Positions 11,037 to 19,595 of a DNA stretch of 43,054 nucleotides are shown one piece after another (the stretch's first letter is position 1; each line of letters starts with the position of its first letter). The notes beneath the pieces are model-generated. The model did no database searches and had not been told where the DNA came from. It saw only the letters and a list, made by a program, of their open reading frames with translations. Source of the stretch: DATCSE01 sp036568605 (GTDB taxonomy: Bacteria > Pseudomonadota > Gammaproteobacteria > Burkholderiales > Burkholderiaceae_C). A program made the position numbers and the translations under genes. The DNA is taken from the NCBI GenBank assembly GCA_036568605.1, contig DATCSE010000102.1:1-43054 (forward strand), written 5' to 3'.

Positions 11037-12308
11037 TCACTCCCGGGCGTAACGCTCGACGCCCAGCCCTTCGACATCGATCGCCGGCGGACGGCCGTGC
11101 ACCAGGTCGGCGAGCAGCCGCCCCGAGCCCAGCGACATGGTCCAGCCGAACGTGCCGTGGCCGGTGTTCACGTACAGCTTGCCGATCGGGCTCGCGCCAA
11201 CGATGGGCGTGCCGTCGGGTGTCATCGGCCGCAGGCCGGTCCAGAAGCTCATCTCGCGTCGCTCGAAGCCGCCCGGGAACAGATCGGACAGCACATGCAC
11301 GATGGTATCCAGCCGGCCGGGGCGCAGCGTGCTGTCATAGCCGCCGACCTCGGCCGTGCCGGCGACGCGGATGCGCGATCCCAGCCGCGTCAGCGCGACC
11401 TTGTAGTCCTCGTCGACGATGGACGATTGCGGCGCACGGGCCTCGTCCTTCACCGGCACGGTGAGCGAATAGCCTTTCACCGGGTAGACCGGGAGCGCGA
11501 GGCCCAGCGGGCGCGCGAGCAGCGGCGAGTGGCTGCCCAGCGCGAGCACGTAGGCGTCGGCGACCAGCCGCTCGCCGTTGCCGCTCGCACCGCAGCGCAC
11601 GCCGGATACCGCGTTGCCGTCGCGTTCCAGCGCGGCGATCGTCGTGCCGAAGCGGAAGCGCACGCCCATCTGCCGCAGCCGCTCGTGCAGCAGCGTGCAG
11701 AACGTGTGGCAGTCGCCGGTCTCGTCGTCGGGCATGTGCAGTGCGCCGGCGATCTTCGCGCGCACCGGCGCGAGGCCGGGCTCGACGCGCACGCAGCCGT
11801 CGGCGTCGAGCACGTCGACGCGCACGCCGAAGCTGCGCAGCACGTTCAGGTCCGAGTTCACCGATGCGAGGCCGTGCGGGTCGCGAAAGAACAGCAGCGT
11901 GCCCTGCTGGCGGTCGTCGTAGCGCCAGCCGGTGTCGCGCCGCATCGCGATGAAGCAGTCGCGCGAATAGACGGCGAGGCGCTGCATGCGCCGCAGATTG
12001 CGTTCGTAGGCGCCGGCGCTGCAGTTGCGCAGCATCGCGAGCAGCCAGCGCCACTGCGCCGGGTCCAGCTTCGGATAGAGACGGAACGGACCGTGGCGCG
12101 CCAGCATCCAGCCCACGGCTTTGACGATCACGCTGGGGCTGGCCCAGGGCGCCGCATAGCTGGGCGAGATCTCGCCGGCGTTCGCGTAGCTGGTCTCGAG
12201 GCCGGGGCCGGCCTGGCGATCGACCACCGTGACCTCGTGGCCATCCTGCGCGAGGTACCAGGCGCTGGACATCCCGATCACGCCGGCGCCGAGCACCAGC
12301 ACCCTCAT
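11037..12308 (-). CDS. FAD-dependent D-amino-acid dehydrogenase (DadA-like)
   Basis: A 423-residue flavoprotein. The FAD-binding Rossmann motif starts at residue 3 (VLVLGAGVIGMSSAWYLAQD), followed by the DadA-type segment ETSYANAGEISPSYAAPWAS. The C-terminal FAD/substrate region is FWTGLRPMTPDGTPIVGASP, then LYVNTGHGTFGWTMSLGSG. DadA-type enzymes oxidise D-amino acids to 2-oxo acids and pass electrons to the membrane quinone pool. The start ATG 12308 overlaps the aldehyde dehydrogenase stop (ATGA). In this block it would make the 2-oxo acid used by the TPP decarboxylase; D-arginine is the natural candidate. Substrate specificity is inferred from neighbours. Confidence 0.88.
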   Translation of the reverse strand: MRVLVLGAGVIGMSSAWYLAQDGHEVTVVDRQAGPGLETSYANAGEISPSYAAPWASPSVIVKAVGWMLARHGPFRLYPKLDPAQWRWLLAMLRNCSAGAYERNLRRMQRLAVYSRDCFIAMRRDTGWRYDDRQQGTLLFFRDPHGLASVNSDLNVLRSFGVRVDVLDADGCVRVEPGLAPVRAKIAGALHMPDDETGDCHTFCTLLHERLRQMGVRFRFGTTIAALERDGNAVSGVRCGASGNGERLVADAYVLALGSHSPLLARPLGLALPVYPVKGYSLTVPVKDEARAPQSSIVDEDYKVALTRLGSRIRVAGTAEVGGYDSTLRPGRLDTIVHVLSDLFPGGFERREMSFWTGLRPMTPDGTPIVGASPIGKLYVNTGHGTFGWTMSLGSGRLLADLVHGRPPAIDVEGLGVERYARE

Positions 12309-13750
12309 CTGGCGGCCACCACGTGCTTGATCTGCTGGAAGGCCGCAAGGCCCCACGGCCCGAGCTCGCGGCCCAGGCTGGAGCGCTTCATGCCGCCCCA
12401 GGCGGTCTGCGGGAAGATCAGCTGCGGCATGTTGACCCAGACCAGCCCGGCCTCGATCGCATCGGCTACACGCCGGGCACGCGCCGCGTCGCGCGTGACG
12501 ACGGTCGCGACCAGGCCGTAGTCGCTGTCGTTGGCCAGCGCGATCGCCTCGGCCTCGTCGACGAAGGTGCGCAGGCACGCGACCGGGCCGAAGATCTCCT
12601 CGCGCCACAGGCGGCTGGTGCTGGGCACGTCGGCATACAGCGTCGGCTGCACGAAGTTGCCGCGCGTGCCGACACGCGCGCCGCCGCACAGGCGTTGCAG
12701 CCCTTCGTCGGCCGCGATCTCGAGGTACTGCTGGACGCGCTCGAGCTGCGCGGGGCTCGCGAGCGGCCCGATCTCGGTGGCTTCGTCCAGCGGGTCGCCG
12801 ATGCGCAGCGCATTGGCGGCTTCGACAAGCCGGCGCGTCAGCGGCTCGGCAATGCCGCGCTCGACCAGCACGCGCGAGGTGGCCGAGCACATCTGCCCGG
12901 CGTTCATGAACGCGCCGCCGATCACGAGCCGGCAGGCCTCGTCCAGGTCGGCATCGCCGAACACGACGATCGCCGACTTGCCGCCCAGCTCCAGGCTCAC
13001 ACCCTTGATGCCCTCGGCCGCGCTCTGCGCGATTCGCGTGCCCACCGCATTCGAGCCGGTGAACGAGACCTTGCGCACCTGCGGGTGCGCCACCAGCGGA
13101 GCACCGACACGCTCGCCGGTGCCGACGACGACGTTGAACACGCCGCCGTCGATGCCGTGCGCCGCAAACACGTCGTGCACGATCTGCGCGAGCGCCAGCT
13201 CGGGCAGCGGCGTGACCTCCGACGGCTTCAGCACCACCGCGTTGCCGGCGGCCAGCGCCGGCGCGAGCTTCCACGCGGTCGTCACCATCGGGAAGTTCCA
13301 CGGCACGATCAGCGCGACGACGCCGTAGGGCTCGCGGCGCAGACGCGCCGCATAGCCCGCCTCCGGCAACGGGACGTCGGCATCGCCCGACGCGCTCGCG
13401 ATCAGCGCCGCGTAGTAGTCGAAGCAGGCGACGACATCGGCCACATCGAGCCGCGCCTCGGCCAGCGGCTTGCCGTTGTTGCGCGACTGCAGCCGCGCCA
13501 GCGCTTCGCCTTGCGCGCCGACCGCGGCGGCGATGGCGGCCAGCACGGCCGAACGCTTCGAGGCGCCGGCCGCCCACCAGCCCGGCTGCGAAGCCGCTGC
13601 GGCACGTGCGGCGCGGTCGACGTCTTCGGCTGCGCCGCTCGCCACTGCGGCCAGCAGCGCGTCGCTGCTCGGATCCATCACCGCGAGCCGCGCGCCATCG
13701 GCGCTGTCGCACCAAGCGCCGGCGATGTGGTGCTGCGTGCGCAGGGTCAT
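12305..13750 (-). CDS. NAD(P)+-dependent aldehyde dehydrogenase (4-guanidinobutanal-type candidate)
   Basis: A 481-residue ALDH of normal length. Catalytic residues are present: N152 in VPWNFPM, the general base E254 in SLELGGKSA, and the nucleophile C288 in NAGQMCSATSR. The coenzyme loop SFTGSNAVGTRIA and the late motif EEIFGPVACLRTF are also present. It resembles betaine-aldehyde and aminobutyraldehyde dehydrogenases, including KauB, which oxidises 4-guanidinobutyraldehyde in Pseudomonas. It overlaps both neighbours by ATGA (with the TPP enzyme upstream and dadA downstream), indicating tight translational coupling. The proposed reaction is 4-guanidinobutanal to 4-guanidinobutyrate, by context. 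Confidence 0.88.
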   Translation of the reverse strand: MTLRTQHHIAGAWCDSADGARLAVMDPSSDALLAAVASGAAEDVDRAARAAAASQPGWWAAGASKRSAVLAAIAAAVGAQGEALARLQSRNNGKPLAEARLDVADVVACFDYYAALIASASGDADVPLPEAGYAARLRREPYGVVALIVPWNFPMVTTAWKLAPALAAGNAVVLKPSEVTPLPELALAQIVHDVFAAHGIDGGVFNVVVGTGERVGAPLVAHPQVRKVSFTGSNAVGTRIAQSAAEGIKGVSLELGGKSAIVVFGDADLDEACRLVIGGAFMNAGQMCSATSRVLVERGIAEPLTRRLVEAANALRIGDPLDEATEIGPLASPAQLERVQQYLEIAADEGLQRLCGGARVGTRGNFVQPTLYADVPSTSRLWREEIFGPVACLRTFVDEAEAIALANDSDYGLVATVVTRDAARARRVADAIEAGLVWVNMPQLIFPQTAWGGMKRSSLGRELGPWGLAAFQQIKHVVAAR

Positions 13751-15369
13751 GCTGCCGCACCCAGCCAGGTCGCCTCATCGATCTCGATGAGGCAGGGGCC
13801 ATCACGGCCATGCTGGCGCGCCAGCGCGGCGGCCAGCTCGCTCTCGTTCGCGACCCGCTCGGCCGCGCAGCCGAAGCCGCGTGCGATCGCGAGGTAGTCC
13901 GGCGTCACGAGGTCGACGCCTATCGTCGCGACGTCGTGGCGCAGCATGTACTTCTTGATCTCGCCGTAGCCGCGGTTGTTCCAGAGCAGCACGATCACCG
14001 GCAGGCGTTCCTCGACGGCGCAGGCGAGCTCGCTCAAGGTGAACAGCAGCCCGCCGTCGCCGACCAGCGCGACCACTGGCGTGCCCGGCGCCGCGAGTTG
14101 CGCGCCCAGCGCCGCCGGCAGCCCGTAGCCCAGCGTGCCGTAACCGGTCGACGAGTTGAACCAGCGCCGCGGCGCATCGGCATCGAAGGCCAGGTTGCCG
14201 GCGTAGACGGTCTGCGTCGAGTCGCCGACGAAGATTGCATCGGGCAGTTGCTTCGCGATCAGGTCGATCAACGCGGCGATGCGCATGGTCGGCGCATCGA
14301 ACTCGGCGCGGGCATCGCGGCGCGCGCGCTGTGCACGCTCGGCGCCCCAGCTGGCATCGTCCGCCGGCACCCGTTTGCGCGCTTCGAGCGCCGGCGCCAA
14401 CGCGGCCAGCGTCGCCGCCGCATCGGCCGCGATCGCCAGCTGCGGACGATGGTGGCGCGCGAGCTGTGCCGGATCGATGTCGACGCGGATCAACGTGCCC
14501 GGGATCTCGAAGCCGCCATCGAACACCGTGTCGTAGTCGGTCTCGCCGAGCTCGGTGCCGACGGCCAGCACGACGTCGGCCTCGCGCACCAGCGCGCGCC
14601 CCGCGTGCGTCGACTGGATCGAGCCGGCGAGCAGCGGGTGCGCGCGGCCCAGCAGCCCCTTGGCGTTGATCGTCAGCAGCGTGGGCGCCGTCAGCGCGCG
14701 CGCCACGCGGTCGAGCGCGGCCCCGCCGCGCTGCGCGCCGCCGCCGGCGAGGATCAGCGGGCGCTGGGCCCGCGCGAGCAGCGCCGCGGCATGTTCGACG
14801 TCCACCAGCGCCGGTGCCGCGAGAGCCGCGGCAGGCACCACCGCGCCGCGCAGATGATCGGCCCGCGCGACGATCACATCGAGCGGAATCTCGATGTGCA
14901 CCGGCCTCGGCCTGCTGCTGCCAAACACCGCGAACGCACGCGCCAGCACCTCGGGCAGTGCATCGGCCGACATCAGCGTGTGCGAGAACGCGGCCACGCC
15001 CTCGACCAGCGCGCGCTGCGACGGCAGTTCATGCAGGCAACCGAGGCCGCGCCCCAGCTGCGCGCGCGCGTTGACGCTGGAGATCACCAGCATCGGGATC
15101 GAATCGGCATACGCCTGGGCCATCGCGGTCAGGATGTTGGTCATCCCGGGCCCGGTGATGATGAAGCACACGCCCGGCTTGCCCGACACGCGTGCATAAC
15201 CATCCGCCGCGAAGCCGGCGCCCTGCTCGTGCCGCGGCGTGATGTGACGCAGCCCGGAGCGCGCGACGCCGCGGTACAGCTCGACCGTGTGCACCCCCGG
15301 GATGCCGAAGATGCACTCGACCCCATAGCCGGCCAGCAGCTCGACCAGCACCTCGCCGCAGGTTGCCAT
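13747..15369 (-). CDS. aruI: TPP-dependent decarboxylase, probable 5-guanidino-2-oxopentanoate decarboxylase (AruI-like)
   Basis: A 540-residue thiamine-diphosphate enzyme of the acetolactate synthase superfamily. The N-terminal domain (FGIPGVHTVELYRG, RHEQGAGFAADGYARVSGKP, QAYADSIPMLVISSVNAR, GLGCLHELPSQRA) closely follows my memory of Pseudomonas AruI, which decarboxylates 2-ketoarginine. Catalytic Glu is E48 in RHEQG; the TPP/Mg motif is G437-D438-G439 with a downstream WNN. The middle domain is intact. It is unlikely to be a biosynthetic acetolactate synthase because there is no small subunit and the neighbours are an ALDH, a D-amino-acid dehydrogenase and a guanidinobutyrase-like enzyme. 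Expected product: 4-guanidinobutanal plus CO2. Confidence 0.83.
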   Translation of the reverse strand: MATCGEVLVELLAGYGVECIFGIPGVHTVELYRGVARSGLRHITPRHEQGAGFAADGYARVSGKPGVCFIITGPGMTNILTAMAQAYADSIPMLVISSVNARAQLGRGLGCLHELPSQRALVEGVAAFSHTLMSADALPEVLARAFAVFGSSRPRPVHIEIPLDVIVARADHLRGAVVPAAALAAPALVDVEHAAALLARAQRPLILAGGGAQRGGAALDRVARALTAPTLLTINAKGLLGRAHPLLAGSIQSTHAGRALVREADVVLAVGTELGETDYDTVFDGGFEIPGTLIRVDIDPAQLARHHRPQLAIAADAAATLAALAPALEARKRVPADDASWGAERAQRARRDARAEFDAPTMRIAALIDLIAKQLPDAIFVGDSTQTVYAGNLAFDADAPRRWFNSSTGYGTLGYGLPAALGAQLAAPGTPVVALVGDGGLLFTLSELACAVEERLPVIVLLWNNRGYGEIKKYMLRHDVATIGVDLVTPDYLAIARGFGCAAERVANESELAAALARQHGRDGPCLIEIDEATWLGAAA

Positions 15370-15381
15370 CGCGCTCGCCGT

Positions 15382-16782
15382 TCAGAACGAGTAGCGGCCC
15401 ATCAGGTCGATGCGGCCCATCCGGCCCTTCTCGTCGTCGAAGGTCTCGCGCAGCCCGTAGATCGCTTCGGCGCCCAGCTCCACGTTCTTGAACGGCGAGT
15501 AGATCACCCCGGCGTGGACCTGCGTCAGCCGCTTGTTCGCGAGGTTGCCGGTCGCCGTGCTGGCGCGGTTGTAGCCGAGCACGAGGTTGCCGCGCAATTG
15601 CTCGTTGAAGACCTTCGCATAGCCGAGCACGAAGCCCTTGTTGCGGTCCATCGTGATCGCGCCGGTGTCCGGATCGATCGAGTAGCCGTTCGAGCCGTAC
15701 ATCTGGTCGAAGTCGCCCTTGACGACCGCGAACTGGCCGAGCAGCGTGTCCTTGTCGCTGAGCTTGTAGCTGCCGCCGATGCCGAAGCCGTAGCCACGCC
15801 TGGTCTCCGCGAACGAGCGCTTCTCGTGCGACAGCGCACGGATGTTGACCGCGCCCCAGTCGAAGCTCTTGTCGAAGCGAGCGACCAGCTCCGGCATCTT
15901 CTCGCCCGAGCTGCCGCCGCCGAACTGGTCGTGCGGGTCCTCGGCCGCGAACGCGAACTTGTAGCCGGCCTTCGCATCGCCCCAGGTGTAGCGCAGCATC
16001 GCGCGGCGCGAGAACGGCGAGCCGATCGGGCCGTTGAAGTCCACGGTCTCGGGCAGGTCGTCGACGTCCATGAAGGTCGACCAGGTCTGGCCGACCAGGA
16101 AGCCGGCGTACTCGCCGTACGCGTGGCGCAGACGCAGGCGGTTGCGGTTGCCTTCGCCGTACGAGTAGAAGTCGGCTTCGATCCTGGTGTTGAAGGTGCC
16201 GTGCCGAGTGGGCGTCGAGGTGTCGAAGCCGAAGCGCGAGGTCGACGCGGTGAACGAGGTCTTGCCCTTCTGCGCGAGGCTGGGATCGCCCGCGGCTTCG
16301 CTGGGCGTGGGCTGGAACATCAGGTTCGTGAACAGGTCATCGGGCGCCTTCTTGCCGAAGTCGTGGATCGCGTGGGCCTCGGCATAACCGTAGATCTTCA
16401 CCGAGGTCTCGCTGCCCGGCAGGCGGAAGCTGCCGTCGATGTCGCCCTTGACGACCGAATCCTTGCTCTTGATCTCGAGCGCTTCGACGCGGTCGTTCAG
16501 CACGGCCTGCTGCTCGGTCGGCTTCGCTTTCGCGGCCTCGGCTTGCGCGGTCTGCACCTGAGCGGCCTTCTCCTGCGCGGCCTTGGCGTCCTGCGTCGCC
16601 TGCGCGACCTGGGCCTGCTCGGCGGCGTGTGCCTTCTTCAGCTCGGCGACCTCGGCGCGCAGCAGCTGCAGCTCCTTGCGCAGCGCCTCGAATTCCTTCT
16701 TGCTTTGCGCCTGCGCCGGCACCGAAGCGGCAGCCAGGGCCAGCGTGCAGGCCGAGGCGATCAAGGTGGGCTTCATCGTCAT
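15382..16782 (-). CDS. DcaP-like outer-membrane porin with N-terminal coiled coil
   Basis: A 466-residue protein from ATG 16782 with AGGAGA 8 nt upstream. It has a signal peptide (LIASACTLALAAASVPAQAQ), then a charged coiled coil (about residues 27-100: EALRKELQLLRAEVAELKKA) and a beta-barrel with alternating strands (SVKIYGYAEAHAIHDFG, FNTRIEADFYSYGEGNRNRL). It ends with the aromatic outer-membrane signature GRYSF. This architecture is that of DcaP-type trimeric porins, which pass small organic anions. It sits between the ABC importer and the catabolic enzymes with gaps of 12 and 20 bp, so it is probably the outer-membrane entry route for the substrate. Confidence 0.85.
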   Translation of the reverse strand: MTMKPTLIASACTLALAAASVPAQAQSKKEFEALRKELQLLRAEVAELKKAHAAEQAQVAQATQDAKAAQEKAAQVQTAQAEAAKAKPTEQQAVLNDRVEALEIKSKDSVVKGDIDGSFRLPGSETSVKIYGYAEAHAIHDFGKKAPDDLFTNLMFQPTPSEAAGDPSLAQKGKTSFTASTSRFGFDTSTPTRHGTFNTRIEADFYSYGEGNRNRLRLRHAYGEYAGFLVGQTWSTFMDVDDLPETVDFNGPIGSPFSRRAMLRYTWGDAKAGYKFAFAAEDPHDQFGGGSSGEKMPELVARFDKSFDWGAVNIRALSHEKRSFAETRRGYGFGIGGSYKLSDKDTLLGQFAVVKGDFDQMYGSNGYSIDPDTGAITMDRNKGFVLGYAKVFNEQLRGNLVLGYNRASTATGNLANKRLTQVHAGVIYSPFKNVELGAEAIYGLRETFDDEKGRMGRIDLMGRYSF

Positions 16783-16802
16783 CGTGTTGTCTCCTGTGGA
16801 TC

Positions 16803-17579
16803 TCAATGCGTTATCTGGCCGAGGAAGGCGCGTATGCGCTCGTTGTTCTGGGCGCCGAAAAATTCGGCGGGTGACGCATCGGCGGCGATCTGGCCCTTGT
16901 CCAGGAACAGCACGCGGTCGCTGACCTCGCGTGCGAAGCCCATCTCGTGGGTCACGACCAGCATCGTCATGCCGCTCTTCGCGAGCTGCTTCATCACCTC
17001 GAGCACTTCCTTGACCATCTCGGGGTCGAGCGCCGACGTGGGCTCGTCGAACAGCAGCACGCGCGGCTGCATCGCGAGGCTGCGCGCGATCGCGACGCGC
17101 TGCTGCTGCCCGCCCGACAGCGCGAACGGGTGCTTGTGCGCGTGCATCTTCAATCCGACGCGATCGAGCAGCTCGAGCGCACGGGCCTCGGCCTCGGCCC
17201 GCGGGGTGCGCCGCACGCGGCGCGGCGCGAGCGCGACGTTCTCGAGCACCGTCAAGTGCGGGAACAGGTTGAACTGCTGGAACACCATGCCGACTTCGGC
17301 GCGCAGCGCGTCGAGCTGCTTGTGGTTGTCGCTGACCTCGATGCCGTCGACGACGATGCGCCCGGAGTCGTGCTTCTCGAGCCGGTTCAGCATGCGCAGC
17401 AGCGTGCTCTTGCCCGAGCCCGATGCGCCGAGGATGACGGTGACCTCGCCGCCGTTGAAGTGCGTCGTGACGTCGCGCAGCACATGGTGCGGCCCGAAGT
17501 GCTTGTTGACCTTCTCGACCGTGATCAGCGGCTGGCCCTTCGCGTTCGGGCTCGGACTCGCGTTCGGCTCTGCGCTCAT
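16803..17579 (-). CDS. Polar amino-acid ABC transporter, ATP-binding protein
   Basis: A 258-residue ABC ATPase. Walker A is GASGSGKST, the Q-loop region is VGMVFQQFNLFPHLTV, the signature is LSGGQQQRVAIARSL, Walker B is VLLFDEPTSALDP, and the H-loop is VVTHEMGFARE. It is of the GlnQ/HisP/ArtP (PAAT) class, which energises uptake of polar amino acids including arginine, histidine and opines. ATG 17579 overlaps the permease stop (ATGA). A short N-terminal extension (about 18 residues, Pro/Ser/Asn-rich) precedes the ABC domain. Confidence 0.93.
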   Translation of the reverse strand: MSAEPNASPSPNAKGQPLITVEKVNKHFGPHHVLRDVTTHFNGGEVTVILGASGSGKSTLLRMLNRLEKHDSGRIVVDGIEVSDNHKQLDALRAEVGMVFQQFNLFPHLTVLENVALAPRRVRRTPRAEAEARALELLDRVGLKMHAHKHPFALSGGQQQRVAIARSLAMQPRVLLFDEPTSALDPEMVKEVLEVMKQLAKSGMTMLVVTHEMGFAREVSDRVLFLDKGQIAADASPAEFFGAQNNERIRAFLGQITH

Positions 17580-18364
17580 TGCAGCCTCCCCTCCACGTCG
17601 AACCGCCGCTCGACCGCGTTCGAGATCTGCGTGGACACGGTGGTCAGCAGCAGGTAGATCAGCGCGACGGTGGTCAGCGTCGCGGTCGGCAGGAAGGTTC
17701 GCGCCTGGATCTGGTTGCCGATGTTGGTCAGCTCGACGACGCCGATCGAATACGCGAGCGAGCTGTCCTTCAGCAGCGCGATCAGGTTGCTGACCAGCGG
17801 CGGCAGCGCGACCTTGAACGCCTGCGGCAGCGTCACGTCGATGAACGTGTACCAGGGCGAGAGCCCCAGCGAGCGCGCCGCCTCGACCTGGCCGCGCGGC
17901 ACCGCGAGCAGCCCGGCGCGGATCGCCTCGGCGTTGTAGGCACCGACGTTCAGCGCGAGCGCGACGCAGGCCGACGTGAACTCCGACAGCCGCAGCGCCG
18001 GGACCATCGCCGGCAGCGCGAAGAAAACGAACAGCACCTGCACCAGCAGCGGCGTGCCGCGCATGATCCAGATGTAGCCCGACGCCAGCGCGCGCACCGG
18101 CGCCCATTTCGACAGCTTGCCGAGCGCCGCGAGCACGCCCATCACGATGCCGGCAACGCCGGCGACCAGCGTCAGCAGCACCGTCACGCGGGTGCCCTCG
18201 GCGAACAGCTGCGCGTTGTTGCCGATGGGCTCGGGCGCCCACGACAGCGGGATCGCCAGCAGCCACAGCACCAGCAGCATCGCGATGCCGCCGAGGATCA
18301 TCGTCTGCGTGCTGCGCCGCTTGCGCACGGCTGCGCCCGAGGCCGGCAGGATGTCGGTGGACAT
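17576..18364 (-). CDS. Polar amino-acid ABC transporter, permease
   Basis: A 262-residue inner-membrane permease of the HisM/GlnP family. Segments include MILGGIAMLLVLWLLAIPLS, VTVLLTLVAGVAGIVMGVLA and the family hallmark YIWIMRGTPLLVQVLFVFF. The ATPase-coupling loop is EAARSLGLSPWYTFIDVTLPQAFKVALPPL. Only one permease gene is present, so a homodimer is expected. It lies 19 bp downstream of the binding-protein gene and overlaps the ATPase gene by four bases. Confidence 0.93.
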   Translation of the reverse strand: MSTDILPASGAAVRKRRSTQTMILGGIAMLLVLWLLAIPLSWAPEPIGNNAQLFAEGTRVTVLLTLVAGVAGIVMGVLAALGKLSKWAPVRALASGYIWIMRGTPLLVQVLFVFFALPAMVPALRLSEFTSACVALALNVGAYNAEAIRAGLLAVPRGQVEAARSLGLSPWYTFIDVTLPQAFKVALPPLVSNLIALLKDSSLAYSIGVVELTNIGNQIQARTFLPTATLTTVALIYLLLTTVSTQISNAVERRFDVEGRLQ

Positions 18365-18383
18365 GGTGTCCTCCCTTCTCGGT

Positions 18384-19154
18384 TTACTTGCAGCGGATGT
18401 CGTCGCTGAAGAACTTCTTCTGGATCTGGTCGTAGCTGCCGTCGGCCATCACGTCGGCCAGCGCCTTGTTGTAGGCCTGCGCGAGCGAGCTGTTGCCCTT
18501 GGCGACCGCGGCGGCGTTGCGTTCGACGAACAGCATGCCGCCGAGCTTGAGGCCCGCGGCCGGGTTGGACGCGACGACGGTGCGCGCGACGACCGGGTCG
18601 GTGACCCAGACGTCGACCCGCCCGCCGATCAGCGCGCCGCGCGCGTCGGTGTCCTGCGGGAAGTTCTTGACCTCCTTGACGCCGGGCACCTTCTTGGCCT
18701 CGTCGAGGAAGGTCGTGCCGGTCTGCACCGAGATGGTCTTGCCGGCGAGGTCCTTCGCTTCCTTGATCGCCGGGTCCTTCGAGACGATGATGCCGCCGCC
18801 GCAGAAGTGCGGGTTCGTGAAGGTCACCGCCTTCTGGCGCTCTTCGGTGATCGCGTGGCCGGCGATCACGAGGTCCCAGCGGTCCTGGCGCAGCCCGGCG
18901 AGCAGCGCGTCGAAGCTCAAGGCCTTCCACTCGATCGCAACGCCCAGTTTCTTCGCGATCGCCTCGGCGAGGTCGACCTCGAAGCCGGCGAGCTTGGCGC
19001 CCTGGAAGTAGTTGTACGGCGGGTACTGGCCTTCCGTGGCGACGATGATCTTGCCGTCCCTCTTGATCTCCTCGAAGGTGCGGGCCTGGCTCGACGCGAA
19101 GGTCGCGAACAGCAGGGCGGCGAGGATGGCTTGGAGAAAGCGGGCGCGTGTCAT
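18384..19154 (-). CDS. Polar amino-acid ABC transporter, periplasmic binding protein
   Basis: A 256-residue SBP_bac_3 protein from ATG 19154, preceded by GGAGGA at 7 nt. The signal peptide is AILAALLFATFASSQA. Family motifs are IIVATEGQYPPYNY, GFEVDLAEAIAKKLGVAIEW, FDALLAGLRQDRWDLVIAG and ITEERQKAVTFTNPHF. It is the first gene of the 12-gene minus-strand block, so the main promoter is expected in 19155-19595. The ligand is not readable from sequence; arginine or another guanidino/opine compound is suggested by the enzymes downstream. Confidence 0.9.
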   Translation of the reverse strand: MTRARFLQAILAALLFATFASSQARTFEEIKRDGKIIVATEGQYPPYNYFQGAKLAGFEVDLAEAIAKKLGVAIEWKALSFDALLAGLRQDRWDLVIAGHAITEERQKAVTFTNPHFCGGGIIVSKDPAIKEAKDLAGKTISVQTGTTFLDEAKKVPGVKEVKNFPQDTDARGALIGGRVDVWVTDPVVARTVVASNPAAGLKLGGMLFVERNAAAVAKGNSSLAQAYNKALADVMADGSYDQIQKKFFSDDIRCK

Positions 19155-19595
19155 GCAGGTCCTCCGATGCAACGGTGTGGGTTGTGATGGGCCGAAGCGC
19201 GGCCCCTCCGATCGTCGACAGCGTCGCAGCGAGCGCTCGAGCGGCAGTGATTGTGCGAAGCCGGACCGGCCGCCCACAACGGAATCGTGCGCATGTCAGG
19301 CATGCGCTCGGCTCATTGCCGCCGCATCGATCGATGGGCTCGCGGCGCGCATTTCACGAGGCGTAAGCGGGGCGTACGCGGGTCGCGCGAGACCATCTCG
19401 GCGCACTCGAATTCATGCTCGCGTGCGGATCGGGATTTTCCCGAGGCGACATCGATGGACCGGTCCGCGAGCCGGTGGTGTGGAGCAACGAGAGAGTCGG
19501 TGCATGCGCTCGGTGGAAGAACCGATGCTCTGGTGCATGGCACGTCTTATGCTCATGGCTTTCATTGCTCGTTCTACAACCGGAGTGCGCCGTTC
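19155..19595. other. Divergent intergenic region between the ABC operon and the TRAP operon
   Basis: A 441-bp gap with no convincing gene. It must carry the promoter of the minus-strand catabolic block and that of the plus-strand TRAP transporter. The only motif I can support is a sigma-54-like site near its right end. I could not pick a reliable sigma-70 promoter for the leftward operon, nor an obvious LysR T-N11-A box. Confidence 0.5.
19538..19553 (+). promoter_or_regulatory. Candidate sigma-54 (RpoN) promoter for the TRAP operon
   Basis: TGGCACGTCTTATGCT matches the consensus TGGCAC-N5-TTGCW with one mismatch (A for the first T of TTGC). The invariant GG and GC are 10 nt apart, as required. 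The -12 GC lies about 44 nt before the dctP ATG, which would leave a leader of roughly 30 nt. Dicarboxylate-type transporters are often RpoN-dependent, but no activator gene or enhancer site is identified here. Confidence 0.5.

Noticed and set aside
13747..15369. Annotation as biosynthetic acetolactate synthase large subunit
   Set aside because: The superfamily is right, but the FGIPGVHTVELYRG and GLGCLHELPSQRA segments resemble AruI, there is no regulatory subunit gene, and the neighbours form a ketoarginine-type pathway.
19155..19595. Small protein gene in the divergent gap
   Set aside because: The available frames lack a ribosome site, show no conserved motif and have atypical composition.
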